Source: Rhizobium aethiopicum
GTDB taxonomy: Bacteria > Pseudomonadota > Alphaproteobacteria > Rhizobiales > Rhizobiaceae
Length of the DNA stretch: 64,000 nucleotides
NCBI RefSeq assembly: GCF_014197535.1
Contig: NZ_JACIFV010000016.1
Location: 81,738-145,737 of the forward strand
Direction: 5' to 3'
A program made the translations under genes and the position numbers. Each line of letters opens with the position of its first letter. Positions within the stretch are counted from its first letter, which is position 1. Below the pieces are notes generated by a model. The model made no database searches. It was not told the origin of the DNA and worked only from the letters and a program-made list of their open reading frames with translations. Shown in pieces: positions 41,634-49,609 of this stretch.

Positions 41634-44375
41634 ATGCTTGGAGAATATAGCAATTCCGGCGCGTCGAGGCAATCGGACGCTAGTTTCGCGGCGCAATACA
41701 GGGCCCGCCAGGGCGCTCTTTCGCTGTCAAAGCTGAGTGGCGCACTTGCCCGGCCGGAACAAGAGGTCGAAACCCCGAAGGCAGACACGACGGAACTGAC
41801 CGCCGATCCGAATGAGATGCAGCGTTTCGTGCACGCGGTGTTCAAGCGCTGTGTTGGCGATGATCGCAAGCCGTTCGGTGGTCGCCTGGCACTCCGAGCG
41901 TTCACCAACGAAAAGGGCAACGCGCCCGTATTGACGGAATGGGAACCGCTGGCCGGAAAGCCGGTGGCGAGTGCCGTGGAAGCCGCCACGCGTGTTGCCC
42001 GACGTCCGGCCGATCAGGCTGCTGTGTTCGCGCCGCCCGTCTGCGTTTTCAACGAGCATGGCAAGGCCAGCGAAGCGGACGTATTGGCAGGCCCCGCCAT
42101 CATCGTCGATCTGGACGGAAACCCGACGAGTGGCAGGCAAACGCTCGAGGCGGTTCTTGGCCCCGCAACTCTCGTAGTTGCCTCTGGCGGCATCTGGACC
42201 GCGCCGGACGGCTCGCCGGAACCAAAGCTGCATCTGTACTGGCGGCTTACGTCGCCGGCAGTGACGAACGAAGAGAAGGCGCTGCTGCGAACGGTCCGCA
42301 AGCAGGCCGCGGAATTGGCTGGCGGCGACGCGACGGCCGCCGCGCTGTGCCACCCGATGCGCTGGCCTGGTAGCTGGCACACAAAGGGCGCGCCGAACAT
42401 GTGCAGCATCGTTGGCGGTGACGAGCAACGCGAAGTTCGACTAGCTGACGCCGCTAAAGCTCTCGATGTCGACACTGCCGCCAGTCGCGAACGCGGCGAC
42501 AGACAAGTCGGCCAGTCTTTTACGACGAGGACGGAGTGGACTGAGGCGCAGCTTATGGATGTCGCTGAAAAGCTGCCGAACACCGATCTCGATTGGGATG
42601 ACTTCAATAGCACAGGCATGGCGTTCTATGACGCGGCGCACGGAAGCTCGCACGGATACGAAGCATTTCGGACATTCAGCGCGAAATCCGCCAAGCACGA
42701 TGACGCAGAGACCGAGGCGCGGTGGGAGCACTACAAGTCATCCCCACCTGACAGGATCTCGGGTACGTGGCTTATCGATCGGGTGCGAAAGTTCGCTGAC
42801 CCGATGTATGTGCTGCCTCATCCAGAGCTGTCCGAAGTCGAAAAGCAGGAACTCCGCGATCTCTTCCACTCAGGTTCCGACGACACCATCGCACCGCAAG
42901 ACATCTTCGGGCACGACGCGCCGACACGCCTGAGAACCCCGCCAGACGGTTGCCTTCCTCCTATGCTAGCGCGTTTGGTGCGCAGCGAGGCCCGGCGCAA
43001 GGGGGCGTCTGAAGCCTTCACGGCGGCGGCGGCTCTCGCGACAATCGGCAGCGCTATCGGCGCGTCCTTGAGAATTCAGGTACGCGACCGCGATACGACA
43101 TGGACCGAGCCTGCCGCATTGTGGTGCGTACTCGTCGCCGATCCCGGCAGCGCGAAGTCGCCCGTCATTAGTACCGCGCTGAAGCCCCTGAAGGCGCTGG
43201 ATGGCGAATGGCTTGCGGTAGACAGACCGAAGCATGCGGCGTGGACGCAAGCCGCCAAGCGAGCCGCGCGCAAGGGTGAGCCTATTCCGCAGGAGCCACC
43301 GCTGCGGCGGGCATTCGTGGACGATGTCACGGCCGAAAAGCAGGTTGGCATTCACGCCGACAATCCCCGCGGCATCATGCGTTCAACGGATGAACTGGCC
43401 GGCATGCTCGAGACGTTTGGCGCCTACAAAAAGTCGGGCGGAGGCGACCGATCCATGATGCTGCGTCTATTCGACGGCGACAGCGTCACAGTCGACCGCG
43501 TCACGACGGGCAACCTGTTTGCAAAGCACGCGCTCATGGGCGTCCTGGCCGGTTCGCAGCCCGACAAGCTGCGCCCGCTGGTCAAAGACTTGCAGACCGA
43601 CGGACTGCTCCAGCGCTTTTTGTTTGTGCTGGACGATGGCGCTCGTGTGCCGCGGATCGACGAGGAAGAAGACGAAGAGGCGGCCGCAAATTACAGGGCG
43701 CTTATCCGTCATCTGGCGACAGCGGAGTATGTCTTTCCGCAGCCGGTAAAGCTCTCCCCTGCCGCGCGCACGCTGTTCAAAGCGTTCATGGATCAAGTGA
43801 TCGCTTTGCAGGATCTGACGGGCGCGAGCAGTGCGTGGAAGGGCCATACGTCGAAATGGGAGAAGATCGCAGCGCGGTTCATGCTCATCTTTCACGTGAT
43901 CGAGCAGTTTGGGGTGTTCGAGGGCGCGCAACCTGAATTGCCGATAGAGGGCGACACTGCCAATCGAGCACTGGCCTTTTGCCGCTTTATGCTGCGTCAT
44001 TCGTTGGCGTTCTATACGCAGTATTTCGACCCTGACCCAAGCCACAAAGAGGCGATTGGACTGGCGGGCTATCTTCTCACGCGGCCGGACATAGCCGAAA
44101 TAAAGCGGCGTGATATCGCCAACGCTAGAACGTCGCTCAAGGGCGGGGAAAATCTGCGCAGGCTCCTACACGCCACGATGGCGCTCGAGGAAGCCGGTTG
44201 GTTGGTCGTGAAGGAGCGTGCGGCCGACGGCCCGACCGCCTGGCGCGTAAATCCGCAGATCCACGAACGGTTCGCCAAGCGCGCGGAACTGGAACGGACG
44301 GAACGGGCGAGGAAGCACGAAAGCATCATTCAGGCGGCCGAAGCACGGCGGAAACTGCTGGAGGGCGGAGAATGA
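41634..44375 (+). CDS. Replication protein: AEP-type primase, PriCT-2 and DUF3987 helicase-like domains
   Basis: A 913-residue protein. Residues about 60-290 resemble an archaeo-eukaryotic-type primase, with the metal motif IIVDLDG and the KLHLYWRL histidine motif. A PriCT-2-like region follows (LDWDDFNSTGMAFYDAAHG ... ARWEHYKS). The C-terminal half is DUF3987, a RecA-like domain with a P-loop-like VADPGSAKSPV near residue 505 that lacks the usual last glycine, and RSTDELAGMLETFG. Such proteins start replication of satellites, plasmids and phages, like P4 alpha in role. The inverted repeat just downstream is a candidate origin. Confidence 0.82.
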   Translation: MLGEYSNSGASRQSDASFAAQYRARQGALSLSKLSGALARPEQEVETPKADTTELTADPNEMQRFVHAVFKRCVGDDRKPFGGRLALRAFTNEKGNAPVLTEWEPLAGKPVASAVEAATRVARRPADQAAVFAPPVCVFNEHGKASEADVLAGPAIIVDLDGNPTSGRQTLEAVLGPATLVVASGGIWTAPDGSPEPKLHLYWRLTSPAVTNEEKALLRTVRKQAAELAGGDATAAALCHPMRWPGSWHTKGAPNMCSIVGGDEQREVRLADAAKALDVDTAASRERGDRQVGQSFTTRTEWTEAQLMDVAEKLPNTDLDWDDFNSTGMAFYDAAHGSSHGYEAFRTFSAKSAKHDDAETEARWEHYKSSPPDRISGTWLIDRVRKFADPMYVLPHPELSEVEKQELRDLFHSGSDDTIAPQDIFGHDAPTRLRTPPDGCLPPMLARLVRSEARRKGASEAFTAAAALATIGSAIGASLRIQVRDRDTTWTEPAALWCVLVADPGSAKSPVISTALKPLKALDGEWLAVDRPKHAAWTQAAKRAARKGEPIPQEPPLRRAFVDDVTAEKQVGIHADNPRGIMRSTDELAGMLETFGAYKKSGGGDRSMMLRLFDGDSVTVDRVTTGNLFAKHALMGVLAGSQPDKLRPLVKDLQTDGLLQRFLFVLDDGARVPRIDEEEDEEAAANYRALIRHLATAEYVFPQPVKLSPAARTLFKAFMDQVIALQDLTGASSAWKGHTSKWEKIAARFMLIFHVIEQFGVFEGAQPELPIEGDTANRALAFCRFMLRHSLAFYTQYFDPDPSHKEAIGLAGYLLTRPDIAEIKRRDIANARTSLKGGENLRRLLHATMALEEAGWLVVKERAADGPTAWRVNPQIHERFAKRAELERTERARKHESIIQAAEARRKLLEGGE

Positions 44376-44391
44376 GCGTTTGCCGTCATTT

Positions 44392-44525
44392 TTGTGGTAG
44401 TTGTGGCTTGTGCGCGCGAGGTATATTTAAATCGCCACTCCCTCTCTTTCCTAATCTATCTCTTAAATTCCTTGTTCTTGTAAATGTATCCGTGACGCGC
44501 AAGCCACAATTACCACAAGCCACAA
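44392..44525. repeat. Iteron-like inverted repeat, candidate replication origin
   Basis: TTGTGG hexamers at 44392 and 44401, plus a TTGTGC at 44408, face three CCACAA hexamers at 44504, 44513 and 44520. The arms share about 18 bases with one mismatch and flank about 80 bases that are rich in A/T and pyrimidines (around 44420-44490). Spacing is 9 then 7 on both sides. It directly follows the primase-like gene, the usual place for an initiator-bound origin. No other function is evident, but origin activity is an inference. Confidence 0.5.
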
Positions 44526-44675
44526 GAGCGCCAGAGCAAGACAAAGGGAAGGCAAACGGAAATCGAGAGCGGGCATGTTGTCCTGCTGCAGTTCGTATTA
44601 CTGCGGAGCGCTCACACTGCTTGGGGTCCAATTCCATAATACCTCAAACGCCTTGTGGGCTGATCGGCGGTTAGG

Positions 44676-45212
44676 ATGACGGCGACGGTCCAACAGCGCC
44701 AGCAGGCGCGCGCCGCGATCCTGCACTGGCACCGGAGCCTCCGTTCTTCACGCCCCAGGTGCGAGGCCAAGCGAAAGCATGACGGGCAGCCTTGTCAGCA
44801 ACTCGCATTGGAGAATGGAAAGTGCGCCTATCATGGTGGTCGCACGCCTCGAGCCGACGGATGGCACAAACCGCGTTGGCCCAATGTGAAAGCGCCCAAT
44901 GCAGAGGCGAAGCTAAACCGCAAGCTCAAAGATCGGGAAAAGGCCGCGAAGAAACGTGCCGCGCGTTTGGCAGCAATGACAGCCGACGAACGCGCCAAAC
45001 ACGACAGTTGGCATAGAGCGCATCAGCCCGGCCCGCCTGGACCACGTGAGCGGCACCGACAAGAGCGCCACCAAGCGGAGGCGGCTAGACGATCGATTGA
45101 AGCGATCCGCCCCGCGGCAGTCGACGCTGAAGCCGAAGACCTCGGCAGACGTATTGCCGATCTCGAGCGCGAGTTGGAAAGCCTTTGCACCGTGCACGAC
45201 ATTTTTGGATGA
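44676..45212 (+). CDS. HGG-motif phage-type protein, putative zinc-binding
   Basis: A 178-residue, very basic protein. An N-terminal zinc-knuckle-like motif (CEAKRKHDGQPCQQLA ... GKCAYHGGRTP) has three cysteines and one histidine in the arrangement of the phage 'HGGxSTG' family. A long charged helical region with repeated Lys/Arg/Glu follows. Such proteins occur near terminase genes in phages and in related elements; the function is unknown. The 45225 gene follows by 12 bases. Confidence 0.72.
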   Translation: MTATVQQRQQARAAILHWHRSLRSSRPRCEAKRKHDGQPCQQLALENGKCAYHGGRTPRADGWHKPRWPNVKAPNAEAKLNRKLKDREKAAKKRAARLAAMTADERAKHDSWHRAHQPGPPGPRERHRQERHQAEAARRSIEAIRPAAVDAEAEDLGRRIADLERELESLCTVHDIFG

Positions 45213-45224
45213 AAGGAATTTGAG

Positions 45225-45512
45225 GTGGCAAACAGCATTGAGGAACGTCAGCGGGCGCTATTGGAGAAGATCGCGACGGATGGCGTCGAGATTGCCTATC
45301 GAACGGCAATCGATGTCTGCCAAGATCCTAAATCGACGTCGCCGGCACGCGCGACGGCCGCAGCGACCTTGTTCAGGGTCGCCGGCTTCTTCGAGCGGCG
45401 CGATCCGACAGCAATCAAAGAGCCGCACGAAATGACGAGCGAGGAACTTGCGGCGAGCATTCGGGCAATCGAGGGGCGAGCGAAGGCGCGCAACCCCGAT
45501 ATTTTCGATTGA
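45225..45512 (+). CDS. Small phage-type protein, possible terminase-small-like
   Basis: A 95-residue helical protein starting at GTG (45225, AAGGA at seven bases). The C-terminal EPHEMTSEELAASIRAIEGR resembles short proteins found next to HGG proteins and small terminase subunits in phage genomes. Without a comparison this stays a suggestion. It is convergent with the serine recombinase gene, whose stop is seven bases away. Confidence 0.6.
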   Translation: MANSIEERQRALLEKIATDGVEIAYRTAIDVCQDPKSTSPARATAAATLFRVAGFFERRDPTAIKEPHEMTSEELAASIRAIEGRAKARNPDIFD

Positions 45513-45519
45513 GAGGGGA

Positions 45520-46161
45520 TCATAGCCCCCAGGCGCGTAACGCCTCGTCAGCGCCCTGCCCATCGGCGCGGATGCGCAAAACAGTCTGACGGGTCAGACC
45601 GGTTAATTTTGCGATCTCCGAAGCGCCTGTGCCGTTCGTGAGCATCATCTGGACCGCTTCAAAGTCCGCGCGGTCGTAGCTCGGCTTTCTGCCCTTGTAT
45701 GCCTTCGCCCGATCCAGCTCCTTGGCATGGGCGATACCGGCTCGCTGCGCTTCCTTCGTCGCTTCCGCCTGAGCTTGTGCCGTCGCAGCCATGAACGCGA
45801 TCAGCGCATCTCGTACAGCCATCTGCATCGCGTCCGACGTGGCACCATCGAACGTCATGTTGTTGATGACCGTGCGAATGACGATACCACGGCGCATAAA
45901 TTCGCGAATATTGTCCGTTACGTCGGCGTAGTTGCGGCCAAGCCGATCGACCCAACGGACGACGAGCGTGTCGCCCTTGCGAAGCATGTCGAACAGACGC
46001 CTACCCTGCGGCCGTTCTGCGAGGGGCACGCTGACGCCCGAAACGCCCTCGTCGCTCACGACGTCATCGATCGCAAAGCCCGCTTGGCGGGCTTGGGTGA
46101 GTTGATGCGCTGCCGTCTGATCAGCGGTCGACACGCGGGCGTAGAGGATTGTTTTGCTCAT
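45520..46161 (-). CDS. Serine recombinase, resolvase/invertase family
   Basis: A 213-residue small serine recombinase. Catalytic Ser11 is in YARVSTADQ, active-site arginines are in VRWVDRLGRNYADV, and a long helix leads to a C-terminal helix-turn-helix (GASEIAKLTGLTRQTVLRI). All expected catalytic positions look intact. It may resolve dimers of a replicating form or invert a segment; no paired recombination sites were found by eye. Two bases separate it from the stop of the 71-residue gene upstream, so they are one unit. Confidence 0.9.
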   Translation of the reverse strand: MSKTILYARVSTADQTAAHQLTQARQAGFAIDDVVSDEGVSGVSVPLAERPQGRRLFDMLRKGDTLVVRWVDRLGRNYADVTDNIREFMRRGIVIRTVINNMTFDGATSDAMQMAVRDALIAFMAATAQAQAEATKEAQRAGIAHAKELDRAKAYKGRKPSYDRADFEAVQMMLTNGTGASEIAKLTGLTRQTVLRIRADGQGADEALRAWGL

Positions 46162-46163
46162 CC

Positions 46164-46379
46164 TTACGCCTCCTTCGCGCCAAGGAGCCGCGCATACTCG
46201 GCGAGGGCTTCATTGCACTGATCGCGGAGACGCGGCCATTCCGTGTGCAGCGCCATGCCCTCGATTTCCTCTGCCGCTAGGCGGGCCGTGTTGCGATCGC
46301 CCTTGTCGAGGGCATTGCGCATTTCTTTGTGTGCTTTCGTGAAGGCCTCGAATTCATTAGGGCGAGGTGGCGTTGTCAT
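46164..46379 (-). CDS. Small hypothetical protein upstream of the serine recombinase
   Basis: A 71-residue acidic, probably all-helical soluble protein (EFEAFTKAHKEMRNALDKGD ... YARLLGAKEA). The ATG at 46379 has AGGAG six bases away; a second ATG at 46384 is out of frame. Upstream lies a possible operator, GTTGA-N7-TCAAC, between repeated GTAC-containing words. It is coupled to the recombinase gene and may regulate it or be a partner. Family not recognised. Confidence 0.6.
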   Translation of the reverse strand: MTTPPRPNEFEAFTKAHKEMRNALDKGDRNTARLAAEEIEGMALHTEWPRLRDQCNEALAEYARLLGAKEA

Positions 46380-46504
46380 GTCATGCTCCTGTCCGTTTGG
46401 GTGGTGTACGAACTAAAGCATGTACGTTGATGTAATGTCAACCCATACGGACATCCGCAGAAGCGAATTTTTATTGTCCGCAGCGGTGTACCCTTGCGTA
46501 CATG

Positions 46505-46651
46505 CTACCGCACTCGTCCACCCGCAGCGGCACGACGGAACGGGATGACGTTGCTGGCGGGCGGCTTGTCTGCCGCCTTCTCGCCGGCCACCACTGCAAT
46601 AGCGGCGTTGATCAGCTTGCGGATGTCGTGCGGCAGTTCCAAGCGATGCAT
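46505..46651 (-). CDS. Very small protein of the element, 48 residues
   Basis: A short reading frame starting MHRLELPHDIRKLINAAIAV and ending in SNVIPFRRAAAGGRVR. The ATG at 46651 has GAGGA seven bases away. The same frame is open far upstream, but there it is only antisense to the 46969 gene. The amphipathic start and the VIPFRR end look like a real small helical protein. Family not recognised. Confidence 0.45.
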   Translation of the reverse strand: MHRLELPHDIRKLINAAIAVVAGEKAADKPPASNVIPFRRAAAGGRVR

Positions 46652-46968
46652 TGGTTTTCCTCTGTCGATGTCAGTGGTTGTTGGTTGGCGGCAGCAATGT
46701 TGCGCGCCTTCGCCAGAATAGACCTCCGCACTGCCGTCGCAAGGTGACCCACGCCTGGCCGTAAGGGGTGAACCCCGATACCGCCCCCTGGGGTAGTCCA
46801 AACGCGCTCGCGAAAACCGCAACCGGCGCCAAAACAAAAATCCGATTTGCTGGAACTTTTGGAACTTGCAACGGCCATGGCATTCGCAAAAGTCTGCCGT
46901 TTTGGCCGCTCTTTTTGCGCCGTTGCCTCCGCTACAGTCACCTAGACGAAACGGAAAAGGTGCGGCCT
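46652..46968. other. Divergent gap inside the element
   Basis: About 315 bases between a leftward small gene and a rightward gene. It holds a short GGGGT-GA-ACCCC hairpin near 46770 and a repeated GGAACTT word (near 46853 and 46862). It should contain promoters in both directions. No RNA gene or further protein is supported. Confidence 0.35.
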
Positions 46969-47544
46969 GTGGCAAGCATTTTCGATGCTCACGACGATGG
47001 TAGTTACGACGGCCTGGCGCCTGCCGACTGCGACCCGGAACGGGAGCACCGGGAGCACGCTGCCTATTGGTCGCGCGTTCACTACGTCGAAGACGAGCTG
47101 ACGCTAGCGGCAGAACCACGAGAAGCCGCATGCAACACCCGCGCGGCGTCGTTCGCTTTGGACGCCATTCGGCGCTACGCCTTCGACAGAGCCGGTCCGC
47201 GCCTCCTGCCCTGCCATCGCGATGAACTCTTAGTGCTGTTGATGCGAGCCAAGGACAACATCGGCTGGAGCCTGATCTGGCGAAATGTGCCTTCTGACGA
47301 TCGCGCCGTTGATGCAGCGATCGAAGCGGCTGCCGCGATGATTGCCCTTTGGGGCGAAGTAGAACCGTGGAAGGACCGGCCAGCCGATTTGCTCGCTGAC
47401 GTTCGTGACCGCGCACGGTGGCTGCAGAACGAACTGCACAACGCGTCACTCGAGCTCTCCATTCGCGAGCGCCAGCGTGCCCGCACGATCTCCGCGGTGG
47501 AACGCATCAAGGCTCATGCATTGGGAGGCAACCATGCAGCCTGA
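46969..47544 (+). CDS. Hypothetical protein of the element, 191 residues
   Basis: A soluble protein with a charged, helical composition (RVHYVEDELTLAAEPREAAC, RAKDNIGWSLIWRNVP, RWLQNELHNASLELSIRERQ). No ATG fits. A GTG at 46969 has AAAAGG about seven bases upstream; a GTG at 46960 and an ATG at 46768 are alternatives with weaker support. Its end overlaps the next gene by eleven bases. Family not recognised. Confidence 0.6.
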   Translation: MASIFDAHDDGSYDGLAPADCDPEREHREHAAYWSRVHYVEDELTLAAEPREAACNTRAASFALDAIRRYAFDRAGPRLLPCHRDELLVLLMRAKDNIGWSLIWRNVPSDDRAVDAAIEAAAAMIALWGEVEPWKDRPADLLADVRDRARWLQNELHNASLELSIRERQRARTISAVERIKAHALGGNHAA

Positions 47545-48445
47545 CGCACCGACTACCGCCCGTCGCCTCGTCGAAACGGCACTCGCGCGTTTTCGCTCCG
47601 CGTTGACCGCCGAGAACGCAGCCGTGCGTGCGAACCCCGGATACGCGCCAGAGATAGGCGCGCTCAACACGCAGGCCGCCGCCAATGCCCGCGACGTGGC
47701 CAGCAACGTTTCGTCGGAATACGACCAGGCTTTGGCAGAACAGGCGCGCTTACGCCGCGAGCAGCTTCAGCCTGTCGCGGAAGGCCCGCTTGGGCGCGTA
47801 GCCGCCGCGAACACGACCTCTTCGGCCAGCGACGCGCTTCTGCCGCGAAATCCGCTCGTTGGCTCCGAAGGCGAAACAGCCGACGCAATGGCCCGTCTAA
47901 TGGCGCAAGATCCGGAGACGGCGCAAGCCCTTGCCCGCCAGTCGATCGCCGATCGCTACGCCCGCGCCGCGACGGAGACGCAATCAGGCGACCGGGAATT
48001 TGCAGGTGCCAAGTTCGCCAAGGACATCGCGGGCAATCAGCCACGCAACGCGGTCCTGGACGCGATACTCCGCTCACTCCCTGACCAGACAGCGGCGACC
48101 GCCGCGCCCGAACTGCTGGACGTCTTGCGCGCCACAGGGCGCCGGAAGCCGATCGGTAGCGCAACGGAGTTCAACCGCGCCGCCAATGCCGAATTGTCGC
48201 AGGCTCCGCTTGCTCAACGCGCCGCCAATGCCGCGGGCACCTTCGGCGCTAGCCTGATCGCGAATGCCGGGGACGCTCTGAGCCGGGCAACGCTACGCGG
48301 CAACATCAACCAGCTTGCAGACATGTTCACCGATCCGAATTCCGTCGATCTCATCCGCGAGGCAATCGCTCGAGGGGAAACGGGGCTCGTTCCTCGCGCC
48401 GTGGCGCGCGGCATGGTTCAATCAGCGGTCAGTGAAAATCGCTGA
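47534..48445 (+). CDS. Hypothetical Ala-rich protein, possibly phage virion derived
   Basis: A 303-residue Ala-rich helical protein. The C-terminal part (FNRAANAELSQ ... RGNINQLADMFTDPNSVDLI) resembles ends of large phage internal-virion or polyvalent proteins, but the rest of such a protein is missing. It may therefore be a remnant or a reduced relative. The ATG at 47534 follows GGGAGG and overlaps the preceding gene, so both are co-translated. The nearest gene downstream is the Abi_2 gene after 178 bases. Confidence 0.55.
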   Translation: MQPDAPTTARRLVETALARFRSALTAENAAVRANPGYAPEIGALNTQAAANARDVASNVSSEYDQALAEQARLRREQLQPVAEGPLGRVAAANTTSSASDALLPRNPLVGSEGETADAMARLMAQDPETAQALARQSIADRYARAATETQSGDREFAGAKFAKDIAGNQPRNAVLDAILRSLPDQTAATAAPELLDVLRATGRRKPIGSATEFNRAANAELSQAPLAQRAANAAGTFGASLIANAGDALSRATLRGNINQLADMFTDPNSVDLIREAIARGETGLVPRAVARGMVQSAVSENR

Positions 48446-48535
48446 TCGATACCGGCCTCTTGGCCGCCACGGCGGGGTTATCTTTGCGATTGGTTTGCCA
48501 TAGGGGCTTATCCGCGTCAGCGAGCTCGCCCCGGC

Positions 48536-48567
48536 CTTGACACGAAGCGCATTCTACGCCACCTATC
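48536..48567 (+). promoter_or_regulatory. Candidate promoter upstream of the hairpin and the Abi_2 gene
   Basis: TTGACA at 48536-48541 is a consensus -35 box. A CTATCAT near 48562-48568 or the overlapping ACCTAT could be the -10 box, with an 18 to 21 base spacer. Transcription would begin close to 48572, just before the hairpin. It is predicted by eye only. Confidence 0.4.
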
Positions 48568-48569
48568 AT

Positions 48570-48620
48570 CCCAACACGGCCGGCCCCTCTGCTTCGCAAG
48601 GGTCGGCCTTCTTCGTTTCT
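48570..48620 (+). ncRNA. Compact hairpin upstream of the Abi_2 gene: terminator or candidate partner RNA
   Basis: GGCCGGCCC at 48578-48586 and GGGTCGGCC at 48600-48608 pair with one wobble around a 13-base loop and are followed by TTCTTCGTTT, which is terminator-like. A promoter-like TTGACA lies about 35 bases upstream, and the Abi_2 start follows within six bases. A promoter, hairpin and toxin-like gene in this order fits a small RNA regulating its neighbour. A structured 'abiF' RNA motif upstream of Abi_2 genes is known from comparative genomics (recalled, not checked). It could equally be a plain terminator. Confidence 0.35.
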
Positions 48621-48623
48621 AGG

Positions 48624-49595
48624 GTGACGAAACGTTTGTCGCAATATTCCAAGCCGTACCGGGCCGTTGCCGATCAGATTGCTTTGCTTCAGAGCCGGGG
48701 GATGGTCATCGACGATGTTCCGAAGGCGACGGAATATCTATCCCGGTTGGGTTACTATCGACTGAGCGCCTATTGGTACCCCTTCCGTCAGACGACCAAA
48801 TCCGCGAACGGCGCCGTTGTCGTACTCGACGATTTCAAGCCCGGAACCGAATTCAAGTGGGCCACTGACCTTTACGCCTTCGACAAGACGCTTCGGCTTC
48901 AGCTTCTTGACGTTCTCGAGCGAATTGAGGTTTTTGTCCGCACTGGCGTAGCGCTGACGGTCGGGAAACATGATCCGTGGGCGCACCGCGAGCCGAAGCT
49001 TCTAGACCGCCGATTCACCTCCAAGAACCCTACGTCTGGCAAGGTTCCTCACACCGATTGGCTCGCTCGCCTTGACGACAAGGCCATCGGATCAAAAGAG
49101 GAATTCGCCGGCCACTTCCGAACGAAATATCCGAAATCTCACATGCCGATCTGGATCGCGGTCGAGCTCCTTGATTTCGGCCCGCTGTCGCACTTTCTCG
49201 CGGGATTGAAGTGGGTCGACACCAACGCTATTGCAACAACGTGCGGCGTTCCTCGCCCTGACTTGTTCGCCAGTTGGGTTCGATCGTTGTCCGTGGTGCG
49301 CAATACCTGCGCGCATCACGCGCGGCTCTGGAACAAGCCACTGATCGACCAGCCGAAGCTAGCAGCCGGGGGCGCCGTTCCGCTGCTCGACCACTTGGCA
49401 ACAGCGCCTCACACCAACCGCCGCATTTACGCGGCTTGTGCCATCGCACGTTATCTGCTTCTTGCGGTGAACCCCCGCACACAGTGGTCGCAGCGGCTTA
49501 AGGCCCACATGGCGACCTTCCCGACAAATCCCTACGTGACGATGAACACGATGGGGTTCCCGAAGGGATGGGAGAGCCTTCCCCTCTGGAAATAG
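48624..49595 (+). CDS. Abi_2 family protein (AbiD/AbiF-like abortive-infection, HEPN motif)
   Basis: A 323-residue protein from the GTG at 48624. The N-terminal family block is YSKPYRAVADQIALLQSRGM, then YLSRLGYYRLSAYWYPFR, a middle block (YAFDKTLRLQLLDVLERIEV), and the C-terminal RNTCAHHARLWN. That last block carries an R-X4-H motif (Arg226, His231) as in HEPN ribonucleases. Abi_2 proteins protect against phages, probably by RNA cleavage. The start codon lies in the loop of a CGTTTC/GAAACG hairpin (48614-48634) without a good ribosome site. A TTG at 48537 is an alternative start that would cross the upstream hairpin. It is a likely defence cargo gene. Confidence 0.85.
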   Translation: MTKRLSQYSKPYRAVADQIALLQSRGMVIDDVPKATEYLSRLGYYRLSAYWYPFRQTTKSANGAVVVLDDFKPGTEFKWATDLYAFDKTLRLQLLDVLERIEVFVRTGVALTVGKHDPWAHREPKLLDRRFTSKNPTSGKVPHTDWLARLDDKAIGSKEEFAGHFRTKYPKSHMPIWIAVELLDFGPLSHFLAGLKWVDTNAIATTCGVPRPDLFASWVRSLSVVRNTCAHHARLWNKPLIDQPKLAAGGAVPLLDHLATAPHTNRRIYAACAIARYLLLAVNPRTQWSQRLKAHMATFPTNPYVTMNTMGFPKGWESLPLWK

Positions 49596-49609
49596 CTGGC
49601 CCGCGCAAC

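Noticed and set aside
44372..44674. A 100-codon frame coupled by ATGA to the primase gene, starting MSVCRHFCGSCGLC
   Set aside because: Its beginning is made by the TTGTGG repeat words, the middle crosses the AT-rich spacer, and the protein has no plausible domain. The repeat explains the sequence better, though a tiny coupled protein cannot be fully excluded.
46768..46968. Longer N-terminus for the 46969 gene from an ATG at 46768
   Set aside because: The added 67 residues are low in plausibility (many Pro, Lys, Trp, Cys in short runs) and no ribosome site precedes the ATG.
46652..47449. Upstream extension of the small leftward frame at 46505
   Set aside because: This part is antisense to the 46969 gene and has no start or conserved sequence; only the last 48 codons have a ribosome site and a plausible protein end.
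48429..48644. A 71-codon minus-strand frame over the Abi_2 upstream region
   Set aside because: It is built from the GC-rich hairpin and the promoter region and lacks a start signal.
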